This document shows, in pieces, positions 33,301 to 45,800 of a DNA stretch of 64,000 nt. The DNA lies in assembly GCF_018812025.1 (NCBI RefSeq), contig NC_063052.1, positions 22,542,150 through 22,606,149 of the forward strand, in the 5' to 3' direction. The notes under the pieces were generated by a model. That model had not been told where the DNA came from. It did not search any database and saw nothing but the letters and a program-made list of their open reading frames with translations. Position numbers and translations under genes: made by a program. Numbering within the stretch: position 1 is the stretch's first letter; every line of letters starts with the position of its first letter. This stretch comes from Megalobrama amblycephala (taxonomy: Eukaryota > Chordata > Actinopteri > Cypriniformes > Xenocyprididae).

Positions 33301-35560
33301 ACTTGAACGCCTGTGTATGTATACAAGTCAAATTAAGTATAAGTTGCAAAGCTGTGTGTTCGACTGTGTTCACGTACACTCACGTTTACCACTGTTTCAC
33401 TCTAGCCTTCCCCAAGCCTCATTTCACTGGTGAAAGTGTCATTTGTTCACTGCTATTAATATGTGGTGCTGTTCATTGCATTGACCACAATGTTTAGAGC
33501 TCATGTGATGGATGGAAAATATGAGGTCTTTATAGGCCTCTGAAGTGTAATGATGTGACATTTCTCCAAAACGCTGCAGTAAAATTATTTCACATGAGGT
33601 GAGCATATAGTATGGGACGTCCCCTATAAGAACTGGCCATTGATTTTTTTTTCTTTTTTTCTACTTATTAGTAATGATTTTTTTCATAGGTGTATGAAGT
33701 GGAACAATGTCATAAATCTCAAAAAAGCTGAATTAAATGAATTAATGTGGTTCATTTTACTGCAGATATTGCAAATTTTTACTGCAAATAATTCTAACAT
33801 TTACTTGTTTAGAAATAGAACAGGCGGTTCCTGTTCAATTCAAGCTATTTCTAAGCAGGTAAATGCAAACACAGCTTACACAAAGACAGATTTTATTGCA
33901 CTAAAGAACCAAGGAGAAGTTTAGGAGTGAACTCTGAGACACTATAACTTCAGCTTTATATCCAAAGCTAAGTGTTCATTCTTTTGAACCAACTTGTGTA
34001 TTGTTACAGAAAGAGATTAAAGGAGAAACAGATTGAGATCTGAACAGATCAGAATATTTATGACTCTCATTCACTGCATTAACTGGTTCAAACACTAATT
34101 ATTCAAGACAAACAATAATGAAATTCAGGTTCTGTGAAATGGTAATAAATAAATAAATAAAAATAAATTTCATCAGAAAACTGAATCGCATTAGCACTAT
34201 TAGTTAAATAGAGTTTATTTCTCAAATGTGCTGAAATGTTTTTAATGCAGGAATTTTCAACTAGGCCTTGAGACACTTAGACATAAACCACACAAGCCAC
34301 ACCAGTCCTGAAAAGTGAAGCCAAAGCGTCTTGATCGCCCCCAGGTGGTTGGTCCCAGTATAGGTCATAAACCCCGCCCTCTGTATGTCATTAAATGGGA
34401 TGTGGGAGAAACTAAACAATTAAATTACACTTAAAAAAAATTCCCAAGATGGTTTCTGTCATTTCATGTAAATCACACTGAAGTTCAAGTGTTCATTTTT
34501 TTTTTTTTTTTTTTTGGAAGTTATTTGATGCTATAAAACAGGGATGTGACGTCATGATTGACAGCTTCTCTGAGTGAAATACTCACTGAGGCACCAGCTG
34601 ACTTTTTTCAGAATAAGACTGGAGCTTTAACTTTTCCATATTTTCCATAAATGTTTATTTTACACCGACATAATGAGTTGTTCTGCAGGAAAATGTAGTA
34701 AACGATTCTGTGGGAGTGTGATCGGGGCCTTTATAGCGCTCGACTCCACTTCACGCTCACTACTGCACAGAATCAGCACAAGATGTCATCGTCATATTGG
34801 GACATTGGCAGCTTCTCTTTTCTACAATGGAAGAGAGTGAGGAGCGTCTTCATTGTTTTTTTACAGTCTATGAAATAAACACTCAACATACAAACCTCAA
34901 CAACGCTGACAATCAACAGAATATTCAGACAAACAGATCAACTCTGAACATCACAGAACAAGCTACGACAGTCAACAAAACAACAGCTAAAATAAAAGTA
35001 AAAAGTAAGAATAAAAGAAAATAGTGGGACATTCCAGGTGCATAATTTGACACCACAATGCATGCTGGGAGTAATGGGTGAGTTTTGCTCTAGCTCGTAC
35101 CCAGCATGCACTGCAGTATGAAGCGTTGTGTTGATCAACATTGTTCATATTCATACGCTGAATCTTGATGTCTGTGTGTAACTCAAAAATGTTAAAACTT
35201 TTTAAAATATGGATTATCAAACTCAGTCTTTGTCAGAGATTTCAGTTTTAGTTTTTAAGGATTAGATCCATAAACAGCACTAATCAAGAGTTTGTAAGTG
35301 TTCATCATTTACATCCATGAAATTAAATGAACAAACAATCATTTAAACTGAAATAAACATTTATTAATTTACAAATTCATTGAAACTGTGTAGAATTAAG
35401 TTCAGTTTAAAACAATATATATATTGTTTTAAACTGAACTTAATTCTACACAGTTTCAATAGAATAAATATATATATTATGTAATTCTGTGAAAATTAGC
35501 AAAGTGACAAACTTGACTGAAATAATAATCAGATAAATGGTTATTATCTTAAAATGGTCT
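33300..35560. other. Intergenic downstream of TRIM-C, shared in part with 15.59-16.34 kb
   Basis: No gene recognised. 33415-34565 aligns with 15590-16335. A 75-codon frame (34797-35024) is rich in Asn, Thr and Lys without a known domain. A pair of perfect 11-bp inverted TGCATGCTGGG motifs lies at 35059-35069 and 35100-35110. An 82-bp palindrome is listed separately. Confidence 0.55.
35379..35460. repeat. Perfect 82-bp palindrome
   Basis: Two 41-bp arms with no spacer and no mismatch seen, centred at 35419.5 within CAATATATATATTG. The outer arm begins ATTGAAACTGTGTAGAATTA. It lies about 360 bp downstream of the TRIM-C stop. Confidence 0.9.
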
Positions 35561-35625
35561 AATAATTGATCTTATTGTGTAAAGTGCTTTTTAAACTTCT
35601 TCTAAACTCTAATTAAATAAACTTG

Positions 35626-35631
35626 TTTATT
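35626..35631 (-). terminator. Polyadenylation signal of TRIM-C
   Basis: AATAAA on the minus strand, about 190 bp past the stop codon, at the same place as in TRIM-A. Confidence 0.5.
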
Positions 35632-35818
35632 GATCTGTTGATATGAAATATGAGAGTGTGAGTGTTGCTGTAGTGCTGATATCAGTCATGTGATCATCAC
35701 GGCCCAATCACAGCCACCGTACTGATATTCAGATCAACAGCACTCTTACTCATGTGATCTGGATTAAATATTGGAAACATGATGAAAGCAGGAAGATCCA
35801 GACCTACAGGAGTAACGA

Positions 35819-36303
35819 TTACTGACTATTGACCGGTAAGATCCTCAAAGAGTAAGAACAGAAGACTGGAAAGAGTGTGTGAGTGAAGGTGTGTGTGAAT
35901 GTGTGTAGATGTGTGTTAGTTACAGGATCAGAGAATGACACCGTTCCTCTGTCATAGTCCAGATTCACTCTCACACGATTAAGCTTCTGTTTGACAAGAA
36001 AACTAGAACCAACAGTCCATCCGTACGACACACTCCAGACATCAGTGCTGAAGAAATCACCTCCCTTCCTCTGGTTTGATGCTGTAGTTACTCCAAGAGT
36101 CCACCATTTACTCTCTTTAACCTCCACATCCCAGCAGTGTGTTCCTGAGTTAAAACCCTCTGATCCCAAAACACAGAGAAACCTGTCAAATCTCTCTGGA
36201 TTATCAGGAAGAGGTTGTTTGTTCCAGCTTTCTCTCACACTGGTCAGATCATCAGACAGGACGAGACGTGGATCTGCAGTGTTTGGATCCAGAATCACTG
36301 GAG
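35819..36303 (-). CDS. TRIM-C terminal exon: PRY-SPRY domain
   Basis: Open exon from [18 protein letters not shown] to ILPVNSQ-stop. Variable-loop residues ([28 protein letters not shown]) differ from both other copies while strand residues are conserved. Confidence 0.87.
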
Positions 36304-37049
36304 CTGATGAGACACAATCAACAGATGCTTTTATTGTTCATATAATGATCAAGAGTGACCCAACACAGATTATTATGAATTATGACACTGTTGATCAAAC
36401 ACATGTTCCTCTGATCACTGTCAGTGCTGTTATTAGTTTCACACTCATTTTATCATCAACTACAAACATTAAATGTGTGATTCAGACATTTGTGTCCATC
36501 AATTAAAATCACAATAAATCAATGAGATCTGTAGAGATTTCTGCTGTAGATGAAAAACTGTAAGTGTGTGTCTGATCTTCAGCAGCATCTGGTCATCTTC
36601 ATGTTATCGGCTCTTATAGTCTGTGTTGATTTAAATCAGTTCATTCTCATTGTCTGTTTGAGTTTCACTAACTGTTGGTAGTGATGGGACATTTGAACCG
36701 AGGCTTCGGAGCTTGTGTCGAGCATAAATGGGCGTGCCAGATGAAGCGTCGATTCGAGGCTTGTGTTGGGAATGTAGAAATCACGTGACCGATGACAAAC
36801 GAGGCCTCGGTTTGTGTAGAATATGTCATCGGTTCGGTTTGAGTGTCGCTTCCAGATAAAGGGGGTTCGAAACACATGCCACCTTGTGGATGTTTCAGGA
36901 GTAGTAGAACCAGAAGTAGTAGTAGAGTGTCGGAGAGTCAGAGTTAAAGAGTTGTGTCATTGTTGTTGTGGTATTATTAGAGCTATATTATTACATTATA
37001 TTAGGTTATATTAGGTTTGTATGGTATAATTTATGAATAATTAATTATC

Positions 37050-37080
<31 letters not shown>

Positions 37081-39842
37081 CTGAGCCAGTTGTCTCTGCA
37101 CAAGTAAAGTCAGACAGAGAAGATACATATTTTATTTTATACCCAGGCAATGCACAAATGTCTTGTCAGGTCATAGGCTCAGGATTAATTTTGTCTGCTA
37201 TTTCTTTGCACAGTAGCTAGGTGTCACTAGTGAGCAATGCTGAATGAAGCTTCGGGTAATGAACCTTTTGGTGAAGCAATGGGTTGCGAAGCCTCAGTGC
37301 TTCATGAGACTTCATTTGCCCATCACTAACTGTTGGTCTGAAAGATGAATAGGGCTGTAGTCAAGTCCACCTTTGTCGAGTCCAAGTCAAGTCCAAGTCC
37401 AAAAGGTTCGAGTCCAAGTCAAGACCGAGTCCAAAGAGGTTCAAGTCCAAGTCAAGTCCAAGTCCAAAAGGTTCGAGTCCAAGTCAAGTCCGAGTCCAAA
37501 TGAGACAGTCAAGACAGAGACAGAAAAAAAGAATCCTCTTCAAGACCTTCGTACATAACTATTGATAATTTATGTGATGTGAGAGACAGCATATCTTAGA
37601 TTATAAAATAATAATTTTGCATTATTATTTTTTGCATTATTACATGTTTTTAAATTCTCTACAACTGTGGTTCCCAAAAATTTTACAGTCGCATACACCC
37701 TGTGGCATTTAACATTCTTCTGCATACCCCCTCTCTTCCACTTAGACTGCTGCAGTCCACACCTTTTCCATTAAGGGACAATATTTTCCCCTTTAAACTG
37801 ATTGTGCATTACAGTGCTTTTTTTTTACCTCTATAAATACCTTTATAAAATAAATAAATGTTTTAAATTAAAAATGTCCAAAAGAGAAATAAGCAATGAT
37901 GTTATAACGTGTGATACTTTTAAAGGTCCCGTTTTTCGTGGTTTTTTGAAGCTTTGATTGTGTTTATAGTGTGCAATATAACACGTGTTCATGTTTCGCG
38001 TGTAAAAAAACACAGTATTTTTCACATAATTGACTCTCATGGTTTTTACACAGCCACAGATTCGTTCACAAAACATTGATATGCTGTGTTCTGCTGTGGC
38101 TTTCGTTTGAACTAGACATGCGCTGATTTCAATTTTCTTGGCCGATTCCGATTTCCAATTTTTGGATAGTGTGATCTGCCGATACCTATTTTTGCCAATT
38201 ATGATTTTCTTTCTAAGAACTATAATTGACAGCATATACAAACAAAAATCTACCTTTCTTCAACGCAAAGTTTTATTTTCATAAAAAAGTAAAACTCAGT
38301 AATAAAATAAGAACAAATAAAAAAAATTCCAAACAGCAAATAAATGCAATAGAATAGAGAGCTATGAAACTAAGTTTTTTCAGGTTAAGTAGGTTTCAAT
38401 TTAGATAAGAAATACTACATAAATTAAAGTATTCAAATGTAAAATAACACATCCACGTTGGTTACCTTAATTTCTGTATTTTTTATTGTAAATATTAAAT
38501 ACAGACTTATTCTTACCATTAAAGTTACCATTAAATTTTCTTTGTCTTTTGTTCTTTAAATAACATGACAGACAGCAGCAGGAATATTGGACTGCTGTCC
38601 CTTTAAGAGTTAATGACCCAATACTGTTACACAACATGCGTTCTCTTAGCTATTTAACGATCCAAAACTGACTGTGTTTATCTGAATAATTGCCAAGACG
38701 AGCATTTTGTCATAATTTTGTATGTATTTGATATTTTAAGCGCAGTAAGCAACTGATTTTGGTAATTGTGACTCTGTTTGACTTCTGTCTCTGTTTGAGA
38801 CTGAGCGTGGCTTTTTCGCTCCACTGATCAGTGGTGCGCGCGCTTTTGGTGTGAGCGCGAAACCTGCGGGAACCGGAGCAAATGAGACGAGAGAGAGAGC
38901 GAGAGCGAGAGCGAGCGAGAGAGAGAGCGCGCGGAGGCGCCCGTGCGAGTGTATGTCACTTCACCGTGAGAGAAGAGAGCGAGAATGCGCAGCTGACGTT
39001 ACTGCCTGTGCCGCTGGTAACAAAAAAGATCGGCTCGGAATCGGTAAGAAGTGAGACTGAAAAGCTGGACTCGGTCGAGACCAACTAGGACTTGTGGCGA
39101 GACCAATGACCAAGTCCGAGACAAGTCCGAGTGCAAATATCACCGAGTCCGAGACAAGTCCGAGACAACAGAAAAACGTCTCGAGTCCGGACTCGAGTCC
39201 AAGTCCGGACTCGAGTACTACAGCACTAAAGATGAAGCACAGATCAGGGCAGGCAGATATCGTTCACAGTTCAAATAACAATAAACAGTCCAAAGGCAGA
39301 AGGCAGAGAATCATAAACAGGAAACAGGCAGGATACAAACGCTCAGAATTGTCACAGGAGTAAACAAGACCTCGCAATGAGGTAGTGTGTGAGTGAGTCT
39401 TAAATAGTCCAGAGAATGTGCTTAGCTGTATGTGGCAATGGGTGATTGGTGTAGAGTGTGCATGTGACTGGCAGGGAGGATTATGGGAATTGGAGTCCGG
39501 AATGAATGGGAACGTGACATTATGTTTCCATCACCCTGTTTTTATACACATTTTTATAAACACCAAATTTCAGGGAAAAAACTCCTCCTTGCTGGACGTC
39601 ACATAAGCTCCACCCATTTGCTCTGCAGCGAGCACTTTCTCATAAAATCCCTTAATTCGCAAAACAGTTTTTACACTCACTTGAGGTGATTTTGACTTGT
39701 GTGAGAAAGAGAATATTGGGAGATGGAAACACGTTTGCCAAATGAATTTGTTTTGTTTTTTGTGAACTTTGAAAAGATCCACTTCACATTTGTATGGAAA
39801 CTATTGTTTGTATAGATCTATCTATCTATGTATCTATCTATG

Positions 39843-39877
<35 letters not shown>

Positions 39878-42800
39878 GTATCTATCTATCTATATATGTA
39901 TGTATGTATGTATCTATCTATCTATCTATCTATCTATCTGTCTATCTATCTATCAGTTTGTGCCATGAAGCACCTTTATCTCTCCACCCATCCATCATTT
40001 CCAGTGAGTGTGTGTGTGAGAGCTCAGATCTTCTGCAGTCAGACTCACTGTTTTGGACGTTGTCCTGCATCTTCTTCCAGACTCTGAACGGCAGGTTGCC
40101 CAAGTAACGCGGCACGTGAATCAAAGCTCCAGAAGCCATCTGTGGATCCGGCTGTGAGCTCTGGACTCTGGAAGAACATTCAGGAGTCAGAACTGCAGTG
40201 GCTTTGGATCAGAACCAGAGAGACCAGTAACAAGAGCAGATCACTCACCTTTCCTTTGAGACTGGAAACTCCTGCAGAACAAACACACCATTTATCATCA
40301 AGAACTCAATCAATGAACCAATGATCAACCAATGATCTGAAATCAGACCTTCAGAAAGCAGACATCATTGGCTTTCATCATCTCCTCCATGTCTTTGATT
40401 GTGTGTGAAAGAGCTGAGATGTGTCTGTTCATCTCCTCCAGCTTCTCCCTCATCATCTGCTTCTTCTGCTCCTCTTCCTCCCTCAGTGCAGTGATTGTAG
40501 CTTCTTCTTCATCTCTGAGAAACTGATGAAGCTTCTCAAACTGCTGTTTAATCTGACGCTCTGTGTGCTCAGCTTGAGACTGAAATCAAATCACATTCAC
40601 TTCAATCATCTCAATCGACACACATCAACACTTCACATCATTCATATTGGAGATAAACTCGGATACCGACATATAACGGATCCAGAAGCAGATCGCTGCT
40701 TGTCATTTACAGAAATAATAAACTGGAATCCATTATATTAAATATATCAGATCATAACTGTATATAGTGATCCTACAGCTGTAATGAAAATGACTCTCAA
40801 TTCTGTTTCCTCACCTTGATGTGTTGAACTGTTTTCTCAAACTCTCCTTTCATTTCTTCATTGTGTTGAAGTTTCTCTTGTAAGGAATCCAGAGCTGTAT
40901 TGAGCTCCTCCTAGAATTGAATAAAAAAAACATATAACACCAGATTATAGTGAAGAGAAGAAGAGAATACAGTGATATGATCATATAATGCTGTGAAAAA
41001 GTATTTGTCCTCATCCTGATTTCTTCTGTTTTTGTGAACATCTTATACTAAATTAATTCAGAAATTAAAACAAAGGCAGCCTGAGAAAACAAAAAGTACA
41101 GTTTGTAAAAGACAATGTTATTTATTTAATCAAAAAAGATATCCAATATTATCTGCACCAGCGTGAAAATGTGTTTTCCCCCATAATTACTAATTGGTTA
41201 AAATGACCACAGCGATACAACATCAGTATACGTTTTTGACGATTGCTTCTCAAATCTCTGCGAGGTCTAAATGGGATTTACAAAACACCATTAAAGATGG
41301 GACAGTACCCACTTTATTTGGACCAACTTGCTCCTCAGAATCAACTATGATTAATTATTGATGTATATATTTTTTACTGGGTGTTCAAAATACATAGTTT
41401 TGTGATTTATATTGTGTACGTCTCTCTAACTCACATTATTACTGTCTTACTGAAATACTTCTGCTAATCATCTGTGTCCCACTATTATCTAAAACTGTCC
41501 ATTAATGCAGATTGTCTGTTGTTCTTACTACTCTGAGTAATGATGAAGGATGGAGCTGTTACAATATGTACCAGTCGGAGACGGAATACAGCAGAAGATG
41601 GTCTTTATTTGAACACAAGCAGAGGTAACAGTGCACTGAGGTGAGTTAGCAATGGTTGATATGCAGAATGCAGATATAATCGTAAATGATACTGTCCTTG
41701 TAACTTGCAGGTTGCTGACATGGATGCCCAGACGGAGTTGTTGGCAGACAACACTCACACACAGCACAGGAACACAGGAGGGAGTTCAGAGACACAGGAG
41801 ACAGGTAAGTATCAACAGGAGTCCTTGAGGTAAGCATGAAGGTAAGTATCCTTAACACTCTGAGGTCTAAAAACGCGCCGGCGCGTTTTGCAGTTTTTTT
41901 TTCACATTGCAGCAAAACAGACTTAAAATACTCCGTCATTTTTTATCATAGAGACATAAGTAATATATCAAATGAAACTATAGAATGTCTTCTTTTTTTT
42001 GTGTACACTCACAATCAAAATAAAACTTTGTGCTTTTTAAAAATAAATAAAATATACAGGGTGTGCTGTCCTGCCATCTCCGTCTCTGCAAACATCATTC
42101 TAAAACGTCACTAAAAGTAACTAAAATAGACGGCTTATACATGCTACATGGACATGAGAGATATGTCTTTGCAAAGCTTTAAGTGTCTACTTTTAAACGA
42201 AACAAATAAATTCTAAAAAAAATATTCTCCCTTTATGTAATCAGTATAAAAGTAAAGAGAGGTACTGTTTCTCCTGTCTTACCTAATTATCTTTAATGTG
42301 TGCCCGCCCACGCGCAGAGCGCTCTATTCATAAGATAATGAGCTGAGGCGATCTATGCAAACTGTAAACGCCCCTAACAGCGTCTTAAAAAGCATCAAGT
42401 TTCATCAGATTCATTCGCTTTCCTGCGCGTTTGGAAGATGGCACACTACACAGGTGAGCAGGCTCTTCAGATGGTCCTGGACAGTGAGGAAGAGTTCACT
42501 TTTTCCTCGGAAGAAGAACACGACTCTGACGATGAATGTCTGTATTTTGAAGAGCGACTTGATCCAGCTGAAGATACAGTTTCTGATGAGTAAGTGATTT
42601 AGTTTTACTTAAATTATTTGACGTGTTTTTTCTATATAAGCGTACATATATATTTGCCTTATATTTACATCTAGGCCTATCTATATAACTCTATATAACT
42701 TTATCTCATAAAAATCCTTATAAATAGAATGCTTTTCTGTTGATATATAACGTTACTTAAATTATTTGACGTGTTTTTTTATATAAGCGTACATATATAT

Positions 42801-45800
42801 TTGCCTTATATTTACATCTATCTATATAACTTTATCTCATAAAAATGCTTATAAATAGAATGCTTTTCTGTTGATATTCGACTTGTTATTAATATGCATA
42901 GATACGTTGGATACACGCGTTAGATCGATTAACTGCATGCAGCTGAATAGCATATTATGATAGACGTGAATGTGCTAAAATATGCTTGGTTGTGAAATGC
43001 GCGAACGTGTTGCTATTCACTAAATGTGCTAACTGATATAGCAGACTGTAAACGTTTACACATTCGCACACTTTGTCCGGTAATGGCCAGTTGACAGACA
43101 TATACAGCATGCTTGTATACCTGTTACTTTCCTGTCCGTTATGCATAGGTAATGGTATGAGAGTAGTATCTTATATGCTAATAATAACAGGTTTTTTTTT
43201 TTTTTACAATTTGTTTTTTTTAGGAATGTGGATCCATCACTCTCACATTCACCTGCAATTCCCACTAAGAGGGCACCCAGCAACACAGGCGGAAATGAGA
43301 AAGAGTAAGTACATGTTCACCCATATGGTAGGCCTATGTACACTACCGTTTAATAGTTTGAAATCGGTATGATTTTTCATGTTTTTAAAAGATGTTTTGT
43401 CTGCTCACCAAGGCTACATTTATTCAATTAAAAATACAGTAAAAACAGTAATATTGTGAAATATTATTCCAATTTAAAATAACTGTGTACTATTTAAATA
43501 TATTTCACAAAGTCATTTATTCTTGTGATGTCAAAGCTGAATATTCACCATCATTACTCCAGTCTTCAGTGTCACATGATCCTTCAGAAATCATTCTAAT
43601 ATGATGATTTGCAGCTCAAGAAACATTTCTGAACAATTGTAAACAATAAATGTCTCTTGAGTAGCAAATCCTCATATTAGAATGATTTCTGAAGGATCAT
43701 GTGACACTGTAGACTAAATAGTACACAGTTATTTTAAATTGGAATAATATTTCACAATATTCCTGTTTTTACTGTATTTTTAATTAAATAAATGTAGCCT
43801 TGGTGAGCAGACGAAACATATTTTAAAAACATTAAAAATCTTAGTGATCCCAAACTTTTGAACGGTAGTGTATGTATATATGTGTCTGTATGGCTTTCTT
43901 TATACATAAAGAAATTAACATTACCAAATGTTTCTTTCATAACATTTGGTAATGTTAATATATACAATAATAAACATTATATTAGTATTAGTTATTGATG
44001 ATGCAAATAGTATAGCTCCTTGTGTAATAACCATCTCACTGTTTTTTTTTCTCCAGCTATAGCCCTAATGAGAGTGCTCCAAAACCCCTTGCAAAAAAGG
44101 CCAAGAAAAACATTCAGACAAGCAACAGGCATTCAGCTCTGTCATGGAAAACAGATAATGACACTGACATGGTTCCACAGACTCTGAGATTCCTACCTGC
44201 ACGGGAACCTGGACCACAGCTGCGTCCTGCTGATGAACACACTCCTAAGAGTCTCTTCAAAATGTTCAAAATGCAAGGAATAATGCCACCGCTGGTCGTC
44301 GGAACTGCATGCTTTGCAAAGTACAGCTTGGTAAAAGGCAAGACACACCTTGGAAATGCCAGGCATGTGACATTTACTTGTGTCTTCAGTTGAAAAGGAA
44401 CTGTTTTCAAAAATGGCACACAGATGTGTGACTGTTCAGATTCTCTGTTCACCACCTCTCACTGACCATTGGGCTGCAAAGATTATCTATATGTGATCAA
44501 GCAGGTTATGTATAGGGTGTAAAAGTGGGCTTTTTTTATAAACCTTACCTTTATTTGCCTGTATACACAAAATGTGCCTTTGACCCTAGTTTATATGTGG
44601 ATTATATTGTTAACCTTATTTTAAATAAAAAAGAAAAAAAACAATGATATGTCTTGTCTTTGCATTTTCTTAGTTGACTCAGTCACATTCCTGACTGAAT
44701 GGCTCATTATGCGGCTCATTAGGGGCAGGGTCTTAATCTCCCCAGGTGTAAATCACTTCATTATTCATGAAGAGTCACACCTCTTCGCATATGGCCTACC
44801 TCAACAAAAAGTGTCTTAGAAATTTAAAATCAATACAATGTTTTATGTGTCAGAGTAGGGAGGATCATTTCCACATCATTTTGAAGCAAAAACTCTACAC
44901 TAAAATATACAATTCTCAAAAGTCTTGTGAAAAAACATTTAGTATGCATTTTGAGGTATTGTTTCAGTTACTTTTTTTTTTGTTTTTTCAATAACCACGC
45001 ATAAACATTATTCCTTTAAAAACACAAACATGTACATACATGTTCCTCACATATTATGGTAGCCTAGTTTGTGCTGAATACAGTGTAATGACACTTTTGT
45101 CATTAATATGTTTATAATCAACTGATAAAAGCACAAATGTCAGAGCATGTCAAAACTTCTCCAGGGCCCAAAATCAGCCTCAGACTCCAGAGGGTTAATG
45201 CGAACGAGACCGGACAATGTGCCTGTGTGTGTGAGTGCCTTTTGAAGTGCCGGTGATGATGAGGTTAATGAGGTGCAGGTGGCGGTTATTAGTATTCGGG
45301 AGATGGTGCGCGCTGTGATTGGATGGTGCTGGAGCCTGGTGTGTCTGTGACAGTACCCCCCCTCCACGGCCCGCTCCTGAGGGCCGAGGACCCCGACGTT
45401 GTGGTGGTCTTCCTCTTCCACGAGGGGGCAGGTCTGTTGGGATGAGTTGAGTGGAAGGTGTCCAGCAGGTTGGGATCGAGAATATCGTTACGTGGAACCC
45501 AGGAACGTTCCTCAGGACCATAGCCTTCCCAGTCCACGAAGTATTTGAGCTGTCCACCACGACGCAGGAAGTCCAGGATCTCACGCACCTCGTATGCAGC
45601 TCCGTCGTCCAGTATAAGTGGAAGGGGGGGCTCGGCTTCGGTCACACCAGGCTCTGTGGATAAAGGAACAGAAGGGTGGTGAGTTTTAAAAGTGACACAT
45701 GGAATGTGGGGTGAATGCGATACTCAGGTGGTAGTTGAAGCTTGTAGGTGACCGGGTTGACCTGCTCGATGATGGTGAATGGGCAAATGAACCTGGGACT

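Larger units (their letters stand above)
41856..45194 (+). mobile_element. piggyBac-like element, internally deleted
   Basis: Inserted at TTAA (41852-41855 and 45195-45198), the hallmark target of piggyBac. Ends are CACTCTGAGGTCT and AGACTCCAGAGGG. It contains the acidic N-terminal exon, two further exons and a Cys-rich C-terminal end, but no DDD catalytic core. A 150-bp tandem duplication (about 42607-42880) and a foldback MITE lie in its introns. The matching site in the other LTR is empty. Confidence 0.85.
41557..45352 (-). repeat. Gypsy 3' LTR, split by piggyBac
   Basis: 453 bp of LTR (41557-41855 and 45195-45352, with one TTAA duplicated) interrupted at TTAA by the piggyBac element. The other LTR reads straight through this site (near 55030). 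Confidence 0.9.

Noticed and set aside
34797..35024. 75-codon Asn/Thr/Lys-rich frame downstream of TRIM-C
   Set aside because: Low-complexity composition, no known domain and no paired exon signals.
39769..40107. Open frames rich in Ile-Tyr-Leu-Ser
   Set aside because: Translation of the TCTA microsatellite; the same happens at 18331-18675.
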